Assembly: GCA_902781745.1 (NCBI GenBank)
Contig: CACZKM010000003.1
Span: forward strand, 1 to 64,000
Origin: Oscillospiraceae bacterium
GTDB lineage: Bacteria; Bacillota; Clostridia; Oscillospirales; Oscillospiraceae
DNA length: 64,000 bases
Reading direction: 5' to 3'
Part shown: positions 44,146-54,835 of the stretch, in pieces
Layout of the letters: each line of letters begins with the position of its first letter
Numbering within the stretch: the stretch's first letter is position 1
The notes under the pieces: model-generated
Told to the model about the DNA's origin: nothing
What the model saw: only the letters and a program-made list of their open reading frames with translations
The model's database searches: none
Translations under genes and position numbers: made by a program

Positions 44146-44670
44146 TCAACTGGCAGGGGTCACCTGGTCCTCATATTGGGTGAAAAGAGCATCCAGGGCG
44201 TCCAAAACCGTGTTGTCGTTGGTCAGGCGGTAGCTGCGGGACTGGATGATGAGCTCCTGGGCGGTGTTGCAGCCGTAGGCGTAGGTGGCGGTCTCCCCGC
44301 CGGCGGCGGCGGCGTCGTAGAGGCTGACCTCGTAGTAATAGCCCCCCGCAGGCACCGAGGCGGCGCTGAGATAGCTCACGTACCGCACCTTGCTGGTCTC
44401 CATGGCCTGCCACAGGGCGGAGACGGCCGCCTGGTCCTCCAGGTCCAGCTCGGTCTTGTTCTGGTCGAAGTCATACCGGACGATCCTCGCCTGGACCGGC
44501 TGGGTGTCCGCCTCGAACCGGGAGAGCAGGTCCACCGGCCGCATCTGGGTGTTGAAATAGATGACGGCGAAGATGACGATCGCCGCCAGGGCGATGCCGC
44601 CGTACAGCTTGACGCCCCGCTTGGTGAAGGCCCCCGCGTAAAGCGTCGTGATCAGATTTTTCCGTGCCAT
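44146..44670 (-). CDS. Membrane-anchored protein of unknown function
   Basis: A 174-residue protein with one membrane segment (about 25-40: GGIALAAIVIFAVIYF) after a basic N-terminus, then an extracytoplasmic domain. No family recognised. It follows rnhA in the same direction after ~20 bases, so it probably belongs to the gyrA-rnhA transcript. Confidence 0.65.
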   Translation of the reverse strand: MARKNLITTLYAGAFTKRGVKLYGGIALAAIVIFAVIYFNTQMRPVDLLSRFEADTQPVQARIVRYDFDQNKTELDLEDQAAVSALWQAMETSKVRYVSYLSAASVPAGGYYYEVSLYDAAAAGGETATYAYGCNTAQELIIQSRSYRLTNDNTVLDALDALFTQYEDQVTPAS

Positions 44671-44691
44671 GGTCCTGTCTCCTTTTATCGC

Positions 44692-45129
44692 TTATTGAAA
44701 TTTCCGGCTTTCCGCCACGGCCAGTTCGTCGCAGCGGTTGTTGTAGGGGTTTTCCGCGTGGCCCTTCACCCAGTGATAGGTCAGCCTGTGGGTCTGGGTC
44801 AGGGCCAGCAGCTCCTCCCACAGGTCGGGATTCAGGGCGGGCTTTTTGTCGCTCTTCACCCAGCCCCTCTTTTTCCAGCCCTGGGCCCAGCCCTTCTCCA
44901 GAGCGTCGATGACGTACTTGGAGTCGGACCACAGGTCCACGGCGCAGGGCTCCTTGAGGATGGACAGGGCCCGGATGACGGCGGTGAGTTCCATGCGGTT
45001 GTTGGTGGTCTGGGCCTCGCCGCCGCTGATCTCCTTCTTGTGCTGCCCATACAGCAGCACCGCCCCCCAGCCTCCGGGACCGGGGTTGCCGGAGCAGGCG
45101 CCGTCGGTGTAGATGGTTACTCGCTTCAT
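44692..45129 (-). CDS. rnhA: Ribonuclease HI
   Basis: A 145-residue enzyme that degrades the RNA strand of RNA:DNA hybrids. The four acidic catalytic residues are visible: Asp in [17 protein letters not shown], Glu in [10 protein letters not shown], Asp in LWSDSKYVI, and Asp in NNRCDELA. It has the basic handle region ([13 protein letters not shown]). Its start overlaps the stop of the upstream small membrane gene by four bases. The location beside gyrA and near the origin suits R-loop control, which is inference. Confidence 0.95.
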   Translation of the reverse strand: MKRVTIYTDGACSGNPGPGGWGAVLLYGQHKKEISGGEAQTTNNRMELTAVIRALSILKEPCAVDLWSDSKYVIDALEKGWAQGWKKRGWVKSDKKPALNPDLWEELLALTQTHRLTYHWVKGHAENPYNNRCDELAVAESRKFQ

Positions 45130-45404
45130 TGATCCTGCTCGGTCGGTTTAGCCTGCCCGTCCTGGGCCGCCTGCTCCGCCCGCATTTTCTCCCACTTTTT
45201 CACCTGCCGATGGGCATAAACCAGAAAGCCAATACCCACGGCGGTGATGGCGCAGCCGATGAGGGTGAAGGTCAGCCCCGGGCGGAAGCCCGCGTAGGGC
45301 ATGAGGCGGAAGATGCCCCGCCAGATGGAGAGGATGCCCAGCACAAGGAGCACCACCCCTGAGATTTTGAATATCTTGTTAAAATCCTGATCGTCTTTTG
45401 TCAT
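45126..45404 (-). CDS. Small two-span membrane protein
   Basis: A 92-residue protein with two hydrophobic segments (about 14-30 and 46-63) and charged ends. It overlaps gyrA upstream and rnhA downstream by four bases each, so it is translationally coupled to both. No family recognised. Confidence 0.7.
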   Translation of the reverse strand: MTKDDQDFNKIFKISGVVLLVLGILSIWRGIFRLMPYAGFRPGLTFTLIGCAITAVGIGFLVYAHRQVKKWEKMRAEQAAQDGQAKPTEQDQ

Positions 45405-47950
45405 GCTTCGGTCCCTCCATTGTCAGGTGTCGTTTCATCCATCTCTTCGTCCTCAGGGCCGCTGGCCTCCTCCTCGACCTTCTCCACCCGGGCCAGGGCG
45501 ATGACCTTGCTGCCCTCGGCCACCCGCATGACCTTCACGCCCTGGGCGGTGCGGCTGTAGAGGTTCACGTCGGCGGCGGCCATGCGGATCATGGTGCCGT
45601 CGTCGGAGATGAGGAGGATATCGTCGGTGTCGTCCACGGCCTTGACCCCGGCGGCCTTGCCGGTCTTGTCCGTGATCTGGTAGCCCTTCAGGCCCAGGCC
45701 GCCCCGGTGCTGGGGCTCGCCTCCGGCCCGGACGTATTCCTCGATGGCCGTCCGCTTGCCGAAGCCGTTCTCCGTGATGATGAGCAGGGTCTTGTCCGGC
45801 AGGGCCCGGACCGCGCCGATGACGTAGTCCCCCTTCCGGAGCTTGATGCCCCGGACGCCCACGGCGGTGCGGCCCATGGGGCGCACGTCGGTCTCCCGGA
45901 AGCAGATGGCCATGCCGTCGTGGGTGAGCAGGAGGATATTCATATCCCCGTCGGTCTCCCGGACGCTGATGAGCTCGTCGTCCTCATCCAGGGTGATGGC
46001 CCGGAGGCCGGAGGCCCGGATGTTCCGCATGGCGGCCTTCTCCACCCGCTTGACGGTGCCGTTCCGCGTCACCATGAAGAGGTAGCCGTTCTCGTCATAG
46101 TCCCGGCCGTGGAGCATGGCGGTGACCCGCTCTCCCGGCTCGAACTGGAAGACGTTGTTGAGATGGGTCCCCTTGGCGGTGCGGCTGGCCTCGGGGATCT
46201 GGTAGCCCTTCTTCCTGTACACCCGGCCGGAGCTGGTGAAGAAGAGGATGTTGTCGTGGCTGGAGGCGGTGAACAGGGTTTCCACATAGTCCTCCTCCCG
46301 GAGACTCTGGGCGGAGATGCCCTTGCCCCCCCGCTTCTGGGCCCGGTAGGTGGAGGCGGGCATCCGCTTGATGTACCCCGCGGCGGTGAGGGTGAAGACG
46401 CACTCCTCCTCCTCGATGAGGTCCTCGATGTCGATCTCGTTCTCTACGTCCTGGATCTCGGTGAGCCGGTCGTCGCCGTACTTGTCCCGGATCTGCAGGA
46501 GCTCGTCCTTCATGACCCCCAGGAGCATTTCCCGGTTGGACAGGAGCGCGGCGTAGTAGGCGATGCGCTCCTCCAGCTCGTCGTACTCCTTCTGGAGCTT
46601 TTCCCGGTTCAGGCCCTGGAGGGCGATGAGCCGCATATCGCAGATGGCCTGGGCCTGGACCTCGTCCAGGTCGAAGCGCTCCATGAGCCGCTCTCGGGCG
46701 TTGTCGTAGCTGGACCGGATGATCCGGATGACCTCGTCGATGTTGTTCTGGGCGATGAGGAGGCCTTCCAGCAGGTGGGCCCGCTCCTCGGCCTTGCGCT
46801 TGTCGAAGATGGTCCGCCGGGTGATGACCTCCTCCTGGAAGGCCAGATACTCGTCCAGGATATGCCGCAGGGACAAAATTCTCGGCTGAGACTGGTCGTT
46901 GACCAGGGCCAGCATATTCACCGCGAAGGTGGTCTGGAGCTGGGTCTGGTTCAGCAGGCGGTTGAGGACGATCTGGGGGTTGGCGTCGTGCTTGAGCTCG
47001 ATGACCACCCGCATGCCGTTGCGGTCGGACTCGTCCCGGATATCGCTGATGCCATCCAGCCGCTTGTCCTTCACCTGCTCGGCCATGGCGGCGATGAGCA
47101 TTCGCTTGTTCACCTGGTAGGGCAGCTCCGTGACGATGATCCTCGTGCGGTCGTGGTTCTTCCCGTACTCCTCGAATTCCGTCCTCGCCCGGATGGTCAC
47201 CCTCCCCCGGCCGGTGGCGTAGGCCGCCCGGATGCCGGAGCGCCCCATGATGATGCCCTTGGTGGGAAAGTCGGGGCCCTTGACGTACTGCATGAGGTCG
47301 GCCAGGGTGGCCTCGGGGTTTTCCAGCACGCAGACGGCGGCGTCGATGACCTCCCGCAGGTTGTGGGGCGGAATATTCGTCGCCATACCCACGGCGATGC
47401 CGCTGGACCCGTTGACCAGCAGGTTGGGGAACCGGGCGGGGAGGACCCTCGGTTCCTTCCGGCTCTCGTCGAAGTTGGGGTCCCAGTTCACGGTCTCCTT
47501 TTCGATGTCCCCCAGCATTTCCCCGGCCATTTTGGCCATGCGGGCCTCGGTGTACCGGTAGGCGGCCGGGGGGTCGCCGTCCACGGAGCCGAAGTTGCCG
47601 TGGCCGTCGATGAGGGGGTAACGCATGGAGAAGTCCTGGGCCATGCGGACCAGGGCGTCGTAGACCGAGGCGTCCCCGTGGGGGTGGTACCGGCCCAGCA
47701 CGTCGCCCACGCAGGTGGCGGACTTCTTAAAGGGCTTGTCGGAGGTCAGGCCGTCCTCGTACATGGCGTAGAGGATGCGCCGGTGGACGGGCTTCAGGCC
47801 GTCCCGGACGTCGGGAAGGGCCCGGCCCACGATGACGGACATGGCATAGTCGATGTAGCTGTCCTTCATCTCCTTGACCAGCTCGGATTCCACGATGGTC
47901 TGGTCGGGAAAGGCGATGTCCTCCGGTCTGTAGTCTTTGTTTTTGCTCAT
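45401..47950 (-). CDS. gyrA: DNA gyrase subunit A
   Basis: An 849-residue breakage-reunion subunit of gyrase, which introduces negative supercoils with GyrB. The active-site Tyr133 is in YRYTEARM. The GyrA box QKRGGKG marks the C-terminal wrapping domain and distinguishes it from ParC. The quinolone-resistance region reads HGDASVYD, so Ala94 stands where E. coli has Ser83. An acidic tail ends the protein. It lies downstream of gyrB with prsW in between. Confidence 0.97.
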   Translation of the reverse strand: MSKNKDYRPEDIAFPDQTIVESELVKEMKDSYIDYAMSVIVGRALPDVRDGLKPVHRRILYAMYEDGLTSDKPFKKSATCVGDVLGRYHPHGDASVYDALVRMAQDFSMRYPLIDGHGNFGSVDGDPPAAYRYTEARMAKMAGEMLGDIEKETVNWDPNFDESRKEPRVLPARFPNLLVNGSSGIAVGMATNIPPHNLREVIDAAVCVLENPEATLADLMQYVKGPDFPTKGIIMGRSGIRAAYATGRGRVTIRARTEFEEYGKNHDRTRIIVTELPYQVNKRMLIAAMAEQVKDKRLDGISDIRDESDRNGMRVVIELKHDANPQIVLNRLLNQTQLQTTFAVNMLALVNDQSQPRILSLRHILDEYLAFQEEVITRRTIFDKRKAEERAHLLEGLLIAQNNIDEVIRIIRSSYDNARERLMERFDLDEVQAQAICDMRLIALQGLNREKLQKEYDELEERIAYYAALLSNREMLLGVMKDELLQIRDKYGDDRLTEIQDVENEIDIEDLIEEEECVFTLTAAGYIKRMPASTYRAQKRGGKGISAQSLREEDYVETLFTASSHDNILFFTSSGRVYRKKGYQIPEASRTAKGTHLNNVFQFEPGERVTAMLHGRDYDENGYLFMVTRNGTVKRVEKAAMRNIRASGLRAITLDEDDELISVRETDGDMNILLLTHDGMAICFRETDVRPMGRTAVGVRGIKLRKGDYVIGAVRALPDKTLLIITENGFGKRTAIEEYVRAGGEPQHRGGLGLKGYQITDKTGKAAGVKAVDDTDDILLISDDGTMIRMAAADVNLYSRTAQGVKVMRVAEGSKVIALARVEKVEEEASGPEDEEMDETTPDNGGTEA

Positions 47951-47999
47951 AGTATCTTAAACTCCTTTTGAAAAGGTGTCTGCAAAAGGGATGGGGCCG

Positions 48000-48713
48000 T
48001 CACAGGCCGTAAAAGGTCCCGCCGCCGAGGGGGGTGTCTTCCCCCGCGGACTTTTTCAGCAGCCGGATCACATAGATCACCAGGCCCGCGAAGTAGACGT
48101 AGAAGACAGCGCCGAAGCCCACCAGCAGGAAGTCATAGAACCCGTGGAGGACGGCTGCTGTGATCCAGGCCCGGTTTTTGGCGCTTTCGGCGGCAGTGAA
48201 ATCACCCTGGACCTCCAGCCCTTTGGCTCTGGCCAGGCCCGCCCCCATGACCACGCCGAACATGGCGTGGCCGGGGATGGAGAAGATGGCCCGGACCACC
48301 GCCGTGGAAAAGCCGGTGGTGACCACGTACATGATGTTTTCCACCGCGGCGAAGCCCAGGGAGACGAAGACGGCGTAGACCACCGCGTCGAAGGTGTAGT
48401 TGAAGTTGGGGTCGTTCCAAGCCCGCCGCATGACCACCAGGTACTTGACTCCCTCCTCCACAAAGCCGGGGATGACGAAGTAGGCAAAGAAGAGGTAGAG
48501 CATCTGGCTCCAGGAGAAAATGCCGATGATCCTGTCCCCGATGAGCTCCAGGATCAGGATGGGCACCATGGCGATGGCCCCCTGGAGAAAGAGGGAGAGG
48601 AGGAGGTGCACCGGCTCCCGCTCGATCTTGTCCATCCGGTAGATGATAAACAGGAGGATCAGAGGGGGGATCAGGGCCGCCGCCACCAGAAAGAATATGG
48701 AACCTAACAGCAT
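48000..48713 (-). CDS. prsW: PrsW-family intramembrane protease
   Basis: A 237-residue multispan membrane protein of the PrsW family, which starts degradation of anti-sigma factors such as RsiW. Conserved motifs are FVEEGVKYL, GFAAVENIMY and the metal-binding GHAMFG, then AAVLHGFYDF. Eight or so hydrophobic segments. It is inserted between gyrB and gyrA, so it would be produced with gyrase. No sigma/anti-sigma pair is in the window. Confidence 0.88.
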   Translation of the reverse strand: MLLGSIFFLVAAALIPPLILLFIIYRMDKIEREPVHLLLSLFLQGAIAMVPILILELIGDRIIGIFSWSQMLYLFFAYFVIPGFVEEGVKYLVVMRRAWNDPNFNYTFDAVVYAVFVSLGFAAVENIMYVVTTGFSTAVVRAIFSIPGHAMFGVVMGAGLARAKGLEVQGDFTAAESAKNRAWITAAVLHGFYDFLLVGFGAVFYVYFAGLVIYVIRLLKKSAGEDTPLGGGTFYGL

Positions 48714-48725
48714 AGCCTTGTCCTC

Positions 48726-50672
48726 TTAAATATCGAGATTGACCACGTACTTGGCGTTCTCCTCGATAAACTCCTTCCGGGGCTCCACCTTCTCCCCCAT
48801 GAGGATGGTGAAGATCTCGTCGGCCTTCACCGCGTCCTCCAGAGTGATCCGGCGGAGGGTCCGGGTCTCGGGATTCATGGTGGTCTCCCACAGCTCGTGG
48901 GGGTCCATCTCGCCCAGGCCCTTGTACCGGTTGATCTCCACCTTGGCGTTGGGGTTGTCCCCCCGCATTTCCGTGGAGACCCGGTCCCGCTCGTCGTCGG
49001 AGTAGGCCACCCGCTGGGTCTTGCCGCGGGTCAGTTTATACAGAGGGGGCACCGCGGAGTAGACATAGCCCTGCTCGATGAGGGGCCGCATGAACCGGAA
49101 GAAGAAGGTCAGCAGCAGGGTGCGGATGTGGGCTCCGTCCACGTCGGCGTCGGCCATGATGATGATTTTATGGTAGCGGAGCTTATCGGGGTTGAACTCC
49201 TCCCCGATGCCCGCCCCCAGGGCGGTGATGACGGGGCTGAGCTTGTCGTTGCCATAGACCCGGTCCGCCCTGGCCTTCTCCACGTTGAGCATCTTGCCCC
49301 ACAGGGGAAGGATGGCCTGGAACCGGGAGTCCCGGCCCTGGGTGGCGGAGCCGCCGGCGGAGTCGCCCTCGACGATGTAGATCTCCGTGAGGGACGGGTC
49401 CCGCTCGTTGCAGTCCCGGAGCTTGTCGGGCATCTGGCCGGACTCCAGGCCGGTCTTCCGCCGGACGGACTCCCGGGCCTTTCTGGCCGCTTCCCTGGCC
49501 CGGGCGGCGGTGAGGGCCTTTTCCAGGATGGCCCGGCCCACGGAGGGGTTCTCCTCGAAGAACTCCTCCAGCTTGTCGCTGACGATGCCGTTGACCAGGG
49601 TGCGGATCTCGGAGTTGCCCAGCTTGGCCTTGGTCTGGCCCTCGAACTGGGCCTCGGTGAGCTTCACGGAAATGACGCAGGTAAGGCCTTCCCGGCAGTC
49701 CTCGCCGGTGATCTTCTCGTCGTCCTTTAAGATCTTGGCCTTCCGCCCGTAGGCGTTCAGGGAGTTGGTCAGGGCCCGCTTGAAGCCCTCCTCGTGCATG
49801 CCCCCCTCGGGGGTGTGGACGTTGTTGGCAAAGGAGACGATGATCTCGTTGTAGGTGTCGGAGTACTGCAGGGCCACCTCGGCCATGGCGTCCTCCTTGG
49901 ACCCGGCCATGTAGATGACCCCGTCGTGGATGGGGTTCTTGTTGCGGTTGATATAGTCCACGAACTCCCGGATGCCCCCGGCGTAGCACATGGTCTCGGA
50001 GACGGGCTCCTCCCCCCGGTGATCGGAAATGGTGATGGTGAGGCCGGCGTTGAGGAAGGCCTCCTCCCGCATCCGGGTGTGGAGGGTGTCGAAGTCGTAC
50101 TCCGTGGTCTCGGTGAACATCTCCGGGTCGGGCTTGAAGGTGACGATGGTGCCGGACCTGTCGGTGTCCCCCACCACGGTCATCTTCTGTGTGACCAGGC
50201 CCCGGGCAAACTTCATCTCGTAGATCTTGCCCTCCTTGTGGACCTGGACGGTAAGCCATTCGCTCAGGGCGTTGACCACGGAGGCGCCCACGCCGTGGAG
50301 GCCGCCGGAGACCTTATAGCCCCCGCCGCCGAACTTGCCGCCGGCGTGGAGGATGGTGAAGACCACCTCCAGGGCGGGCTTGCCGGTCTGCTGCTGGATA
50401 TCCACGGGGATGCCCCGGCCGTTGTCGGAGACGGTGATGATGTTGTCCCTGCCGATCTCCACGGTGATCTCGGAGCAGTAGCCCGCCAGGGCCTCGTCGA
50501 TGGAGTTATCCACGATCTCGTAGACCAGGTGGTGCAGGCCGCTGGCGGAGGTGGAGCCGATGTACATGCCCGGCCGCTTCCGCACGGCCTCCAGGCCCTC
50601 CAGCACCTGGATCTCCGAGGCGCCGTAGGCGTGTTCCACTGCCGTGGGGTTGTTGTGTTCCAGTTGATCCAT
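48726..50672 (-). CDS. gyrB: DNA gyrase subunit B
   Basis: A 648-residue ATPase subunit of gyrase. GHKL motifs: DNSIDEA, DNGRGIP, GLHGVG. The Toprim domain has [12 protein letters not shown] and DADVDGAHI, and the C-terminus has QRVAYSDD and RYKGLGEM. The length is typical of Gram-positive GyrB. The start follows GGAGGTATCC. It lies between remB and prsW. Confidence 0.97.
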   Translation of the reverse strand: MDQLEHNNPTAVEHAYGASEIQVLEGLEAVRKRPGMYIGSTSASGLHHLVYEIVDNSIDEALAGYCSEITVEIGRDNIITVSDNGRGIPVDIQQQTGKPALEVVFTILHAGGKFGGGGYKVSGGLHGVGASVVNALSEWLTVQVHKEGKIYEMKFARGLVTQKMTVVGDTDRSGTIVTFKPDPEMFTETTEYDFDTLHTRMREEAFLNAGLTITISDHRGEEPVSETMCYAGGIREFVDYINRNKNPIHDGVIYMAGSKEDAMAEVALQYSDTYNEIIVSFANNVHTPEGGMHEEGFKRALTNSLNAYGRKAKILKDDEKITGEDCREGLTCVISVKLTEAQFEGQTKAKLGNSEIRTLVNGIVSDKLEEFFEENPSVGRAILEKALTAARAREAARKARESVRRKTGLESGQMPDKLRDCNERDPSLTEIYIVEGDSAGGSATQGRDSRFQAILPLWGKMLNVEKARADRVYGNDKLSPVITALGAGIGEEFNPDKLRYHKIIIMADADVDGAHIRTLLLTFFFRFMRPLIEQGYVYSAVPPLYKLTRGKTQRVAYSDDERDRVSTEMRGDNPNAKVEINRYKGLGEMDPHELWETTMNPETRTLRRITLEDAVKADEIFTILMGEKVEPRKEFIEENAKYVVNLDI

Positions 50673-50727
50673 AGGGATACCTCCAATCGCGCGTCATTCA
50701 ATCAGTCACTATATTCACTCTATTCAA

Positions 50728-50997
50728 TCAGGCCAGCTCGAAGCGGTCGCTCTCCAGACGCTTGAGGAGGGTCGCTGTGGCGAGCTGGGACAAGTATACG
50801 GTCACATCTCCCTGCCGGTCCCGGCAGAGGAGGAAGGATTTGGGGAGATCGTCCCCGGCGCTGACCACCCGGCCCTCCTTTTCCGCCCGGCTCAGGAAGT
50901 CCCGGGTGATGGCGGAGGAGGTGGTGTTGTCCAGGTCGAAGATGGCCAGGACGTCGTCGCGGTGGATGATGACGGAGGCGCCGAGATGTAAGTACAT
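50728..50997 (-). CDS. remB: RemB/YaaB-type regulator (DUF370)
   Basis: An 89-residue small protein beginning MYLHLGASVIIHRDDVLAIFDL, characteristic of YaaB/RemB, encoded between recF and gyrB in B. subtilis, where it influences matrix gene expression. Synteny and sequence agree. The start follows AGAAGGAGG. The usual tight spacing to recF is broken here by a 1.1-kb repeat island. Confidence 0.9.
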   Translation of the reverse strand: MYLHLGASVIIHRDDVLAIFDLDNTTSSAITRDFLSRAEKEGRVVSAGDDLPKSFLLCRDRQGDVTVYLSQLATATLLKRLESDRFELA

Positions 50998-51228
50998 AAT
51001 GGGTCCTCCTTCTTCTATGCGCCAGCATAGGGCTGGCAGCCTGTGAGGTGTTGAGAAATACCGGCAAGGGTACTTTACACGTTGGGTGCGTGTCGTTATA
51101 GTCTGTACAATGGTACAGGAGGGCGGCGCTGCGGCCAGCAGTACCTACAGAGATACCGTTGGGTACTCAGCAATCGTTGCTGGGTGGGTGGGGACGTACT
51201 ATCCTTACCGTCTGTACGCCTACTGTTA

Positions 51229-51520
51229 CGCGCCAGGTGTAGGGCTGCCACCCTACCGGGGTCGAACTGTCCGGGGGACAGTTCGATTCAATCCAAGGCG
51301 AAGCCACCTTGATTTCTGCGCTGCCCGCGCAGGGCCCGGCTTTTCTGGAAAAGCCGGGGGAAAAGCACCAGAGGGCTGCGGCCCTCTGGACTCCGGGGAC
51401 TCGTGGAGTATCCGCCGGTCGTCGCTCGACACACGCCATGTGGTCGCTGGATGTTGCCGCCTGCAACTGTTTTTGTGTTTGGTTGTTGAGATTTGGATTA
51501 TGTGGGGATAGTAGCCCTTT
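51229..51520. repeat. Repeat A, left copy
   Basis: It runs from CTGTTACGCGCCAGGTGTAG to GATTATGTGGGGATAGTAGC. It includes a 25-bp palindrome at 51262-51286 and hairpins around AGCCGG. An inverted copy lies at 61490-61811. Confidence 0.75.
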
Positions 51521-51540
51521 GTGTCTGGAAAGGACCACAC

Positions 51541-51725
51541 AAGAGCCTTCCCCCTGGGGGGAAGGTGCCCCGAAGGGGCGGATGAGGGGGAGGTTGAAGG
51601 TCAGAGCGCGGTTTCGGTGGAAGAACGAGCGCAGGTCGTTTTTTCGGTGCGTGGCTACTGCCCTTGACGTTTCCACCTCATCCGACCTCGCTTCGCTCGG
51701 CCACCTTCTCCTCAAGGGGAAGGCT
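51541..51725. repeat. Short MITE-like repeat, copy 3 (arms in changed order)
   Basis: It contains the CCTTCCCCC...GGGGGAAGG / CCCCGAAGGGGC / GGATGAGGG arm first, and the GTTTCCACCTCATCCG / CTTCGCTCGG / CTTCTCC arm second, separated by about 80 unrelated bases. In copies 1 and 2 the two arms face inward instead. Confidence 0.65.
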
Positions 51726-51744
51726 CTTTACACGCTTCTTCATT

Positions 51745-52035
51745 GCAACAAACAGCAACTATCCCCACAAAATCCAGTATTCATCAACCTAACTTCGATG
51801 CGTCGGAGACCCAAAGAACCCGCACCACATCAGTACGGGTGCAGCGCCCCCCGAAAGCAGAATATCCAATCGACGCGAGCGCCCATAAACAGGGGGTCCA
51901 GGGGGAACCCCCTGGCGTTTTCCCCCGGCTTTTTCGGAAAAAGCCGGGCCCCGCCCGGGAGGGCGCCCGTCCGGCGAGGACACCGGCAGGGCGTTGCCCT
52001 AACAGACTACAAACCTGTAGGAGCACAGACGGTCA
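51745..52035. repeat. Repeat B, left copy
   Basis: It runs from AACTATCCCCACAAAATCC to the segment CTAACAGACTACA, with hairpins AGGGGG/CCCCCT and AAAGCCGGG. An inverted copy lies at 60850-61180. Confidence 0.75.
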
Positions 52036-52161
52036 GGATAGAGCGCACCCGCCTAGCAACGATTGCTGAATGCTCAACGGTATCTCTGTAGGTACTACTT
52101 GTCCCCACGTCACCCGAACCGACCATGGTTCTGATCAGACTACCGACAGTCAGGTGTGCCC

Positions 52162-53262
52162 TCACACCAACGCCCCGCCATGGATATGCAGCACTTTCCC
52201 CTCCGGAAAGTCCCCCTCCGGCACCTCACACCCGGTGATAAACACCTGCCCCCCGGTGATCCGCCGGAGCACAAAATCCTGCCGCCGGGCGTCCAGCTCC
52301 GAGAGCACATCGTCCAAAAGGAGGACCGGCCACTGGCCGGTATCATCCCGGAAGAGCTCCCGCTCCGCCAGCTTCAGGGACAGAGCCGCCGTCCGGGTCT
52401 GGCCCTGGGAGGCGTATTGCCGGGCGGGCTGACCGTTGATCTCCGCCAGCAGATCGTCCTTGTGAGGCCCGGACAGACAGGACCGGGCCTCCAGCTCCGC
52501 CCGGCCGTGACTCTCCTGATGGGCCCGGATGGCCTCGTACAGGCTTACCGTGGGCCCCAGGGGGTCCTCCACGGTGCTGACGGTGCGGTAGGTGAGAGCC
52601 AGATCCTCCCGGCCCCCGGAGAATTCCTCCTGAATGGCCGCGGCGCGCTCCGCCAGCTTGCGGATGAAGTGGGCCCGGTAGTGGATCACCAGGGCCCCCG
52701 CCCGGGCCATGGCCTCGTTGAAGTCCTCCAGCACGTCCAGGAGGCCGGGGTTGGTCTCCCAGTCCCGGAGGATCCGGGTCTTGTGGTCCAGCAGACGGTT
52801 GTACTGAGACAGGGCCTCGGCGTACCGGGGCCGAAGCTGGCTGATGGCGTGGTCCAGGAAGGCCCGCCGCTCCGCCGCCCCGGACTTGATGAGGGCCAGG
52901 TCCTCCGGGCAGAAGAGGACGGTCTGGACGATGCCGTCCAGCTCCCCGGCGGTCTTGCATTTGACATGGTTGACAAAAAGCTTCCGCCGGCTTCCCCGGA
53001 AAAGCTGGGCTTCGATGAGAAAGTCCCGCTCCCGGCTCTCGGCCCGGGCGGTGATGGTCCCCCGGTCCCGGTCAAAGGAGATGAGCTCCTTGTCCCCCCG
53101 TGCCCGGTGGGACCGGGCGCCGGAGAGGAAGCCGATGGCCTCCAGCAGGTTGGTCTTGCCCTGGGCGTTCTCCCCGCAGATCACGTTGACCCCGGGGTGG
53201 AAGTCCGCGGCGAACTCGGTGTAGTTGCGAAAGCCGTCCAGCTCGATGCGGTCCACTCTCAT
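52162..53262 (-). CDS. recF: DNA replication and repair protein RecF
   Basis: A 366-residue SMC-like ATPase that loads RecA at gaps with RecO/RecR. Walker A is [13 protein letters not shown], the signature motif LSGPHKDDL, and Walker [12 protein letters not shown]. Its start overlaps the end of yaaA by four bases, as is usual. The operon is cut from remB-gyrB by the repeat island directly downstream. Confidence 0.96.
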   Translation of the reverse strand: MRVDRIELDGFRNYTEFAADFHPGVNVICGENAQGKTNLLEAIGFLSGARSHRARGDKELISFDRDRGTITARAESRERDFLIEAQLFRGSRRKLFVNHVKCKTAGELDGIVQTVLFCPEDLALIKSGAAERRAFLDHAISQLRPRYAEALSQYNRLLDHKTRILRDWETNPGLLDVLEDFNEAMARAGALVIHYRAHFIRKLAERAAAIQEEFSGGREDLALTYRTVSTVEDPLGPTVSLYEAIRAHQESHGRAELEARSCLSGPHKDDLLAEINGQPARQYASQGQTRTAALSLKLAERELFRDDTGQWPVLLLDDVLSELDARRQDFVLRRITGGQVFITGCEVPEGDFPEGKVLHIHGGALV

Positions 53263-53474
53263 TGGACGGTGATCTCCAGCCGGCCGCTCAGGACGGCCAC
53301 GTCCCCGGGCCGGAGCTTCTTCCCCCGCTGGGTGCAGGTCTCGCCGTTGACGGCGACCTCCCCCTCCTGGATGAGGATCTTGGCCTCCCCGCCGCTGGAG
53401 ACCGCGTCGGCCAGCTTCAGCAGGGCGTCCAGCTTGATGTATTCCGTGGTGATGGATACCGAGGCTTTTTCCAT
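53259..53474 (-). CDS. yaaA: S4-domain RNA-binding protein YaaA
   Basis: A 71-residue protein made of one S4 domain: [20 protein letters not shown], then [11 protein letters not shown] and RGKKLRPGD. It is the small gene between dnaN and recF in most Firmicutes, linked to ribosome assembly. It overlaps recF by four bases. Confidence 0.93.
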   Translation of the reverse strand: MEKASVSITTEYIKLDALLKLADAVSSGGEAKILIQEGEVAVNGETCTQRGKKLRPGDVAVLSGRLEITVQ

Positions 53475-53490
53475 GGCGTCACCTCATATC

Positions 53491-54603
53491 TCAGGTAAAA
53501 TCGGACTTAAGCCGCACCGGCAGGACCATGAAGAGGAAGTTCTCCTCCCCCTCCGCCGGCACGATGACGCAGGGAGTGATGGGGCTGGAGAGCTCCAGGA
53601 CCACCTGGTCGCAGGAGGCCGCCCGGAGGGCGTCCATCATATATTTATTGTTGAAGCCGATCTCCATGCCCCCGCCGTCGCCGGCCGCCGGGCAGCAGTC
53701 GTGGGCGTTGCCCACGGCGGTGCGGGTGGTGATGTCGATGGAGTCCTCCCCCATGACGCACCGCAGAGGGCTCTTGAGCTTTTCGCTGACGATGAGGGAG
53801 ACCCGCTCGATGCAGGAGAGGAGCTGCCGCCGGTCCACGTTGATCTTCACGGGGTTGTTCCGGGGGATGGCCTGGCGCCAGGCCAGGAACTCGCCCTCCA
53901 GCCGCCGGGTGATGAGGATGGTGTCGTCGATGTGGAAGAGGATGTGCCGGGAGCCCTGGTGGACCCGGACGGGGTCGGACACGTCCTTGCAGATCCGCTC
54001 CACCTCCGTCAGGGAGGCCCCGGGGACCACGAACTGGAACTGCCCGATCTCCTCCACGGGCTCCTTCCGCAGGGCCAGCCGGAAGCCGTCCACCGCCACG
54101 ATGGTGAGGGTCTCCTCCTCCACCACAAAGAGGGATCCGGTGTGGATGGGCCGGCTCTCGTCCTGGCTGACGGCGAAAAGGGTCTGGCCGATCATGGACT
54201 TCAGGGTCTGCTGGGGAAGGGTCAGGGAGTTCTGGTATTCCACGGTGGGCAGCTCCGGGAAGTCGTCGGGGTCGATGCCCATGAGGTCGAACTCGCTCAT
54301 GCCGCAGGCCAGGTGGACCTTCAGCTTCTCCTCCTGGAAGAGGACCACGTCATCTGGCATCTTCCGGATGATCTCCCCCAGGAGCCGGGCGGGAAGGACC
54401 AGGGAGCCGGCCTCGTCCACCTCGGCGGAGAAGGAGGAGCGGATCCCCGTCTCCTGGTTGTAGCCGGTGACGTTGACCGTCCCCATAATGTCCGCCTCCA
54501 GCAGAAGGCCCTCCAGGGCGGGAATGGTGCTTTTCATCGACACCGCCCGGGCCGCTGTGGAGACGGCGCTCTGGATCAATGCTTTTTCACAATGGAATTT
54601 CAT
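53491..54603 (-). CDS. dnaN: DNA polymerase III beta subunit (sliding clamp)
   Basis: A 370-residue clamp that tethers the replicase to DNA. Recognised from MKFHCEKALIQSAVSTAARA, PALEGLLLEAD, VDGFRLALR and the C-terminal motif near NFLFMVLPVRL. Position after dnaA confirms it. The start follows GGAGGC. It heads dnaN-yaaA-recF. Confidence 0.97.
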   Translation of the reverse strand: MKFHCEKALIQSAVSTAARAVSMKSTIPALEGLLLEADIMGTVNVTGYNQETGIRSSFSAEVDEAGSLVLPARLLGEIIRKMPDDVVLFQEEKLKVHLACGMSEFDLMGIDPDDFPELPTVEYQNSLTLPQQTLKSMIGQTLFAVSQDESRPIHTGSLFVVEEETLTIVAVDGFRLALRKEPVEEIGQFQFVVPGASLTEVERICKDVSDPVRVHQGSRHILFHIDDTILITRRLEGEFLAWRQAIPRNNPVKINVDRRQLLSCIERVSLIVSEKLKSPLRCVMGEDSIDITTRTAVGNAHDCCPAAGDGGGMEIGFNNKYMMDALRAASCDQVVLELSSPITPCVIVPAEGEENFLFMVLPVRLKSDFT

Positions 54604-54835
54604 GGTAAGCCTCCGTTTTTAAGGTTCCCGCCCCCGGATAGAGAGAACAGGAGAAAAAAATCGTAATAGCAGTAGGGGTGTGGGAACTGTGGAAAACCGG
54701 GATTTTTCCCGGGAAACCTGGATTTTTTTGTCCACAGGCCCCCGCCGGACAGTGGACAGGCCTGTGGGGAAGGCCGGGACCTGCCCCGACAGTTTTCCAC
54801 AATGCACAGGTCTTGTGGAAAGGGGAAGGGCCGGA
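54604..54835. other. oriC: Probable oriC: DnaA-box cluster between dnaA and dnaN
   Basis: DnaA-box-like 9-mers (variants of TTATCCACA) occur at 54688-54696 (TTTTCCACA, minus), 54728-54736 (TTGTCCACA, plus), 54763-54771 (TTCCCCACA, minus), 54793-54801 (TTTTCCACA, plus) and 54814-54822 (CTTTCCACA, minus). Five sites in 135 bases, in alternating orientation. The AT-rich stretch beside them is short (around 54652-54670). A second AT-rich region upstream of dnaA (56255-56320) could be the other half of a bipartite origin. Gene direction switches around this locus. Confidence 0.75.

Larger units (their letters stand above)
51141..52095. mobile_element. Composite repeat island between remB and recF with terminal inverted repeats
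   Basis: The ends match as inverted repeats: 51141-51181 against 52055-52095 agree at 38 of 41 bases, and weaker similarity extends inward to about 75 bp (shared ACAGACGGT and AGGATAG). Between them are repeat A, a MITE-like unit and repeat B. All frames in the island are short or compositionally implausible, and no transposase is present. It resembles a non-autonomous element or nested repeats. The rest of the 50998-52161 gap holds no gene. Confidence 0.65.

Noticed and set aside
51500..51520. TATCCCCACA-like sequences in repeats A and B as extra DnaA boxes
   Set aside because: They belong to dispersed repeats and occur near the ends of both islands; the match to the DnaA box is poor.
51167..51715. 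Frames of 60-180 residues within the repeat islands (51-52 and 60.8-61.8 kb)
   Set aside because: They recur only because the underlying repeats recur, differ in frame between copies and lack ribosome-binding sites.
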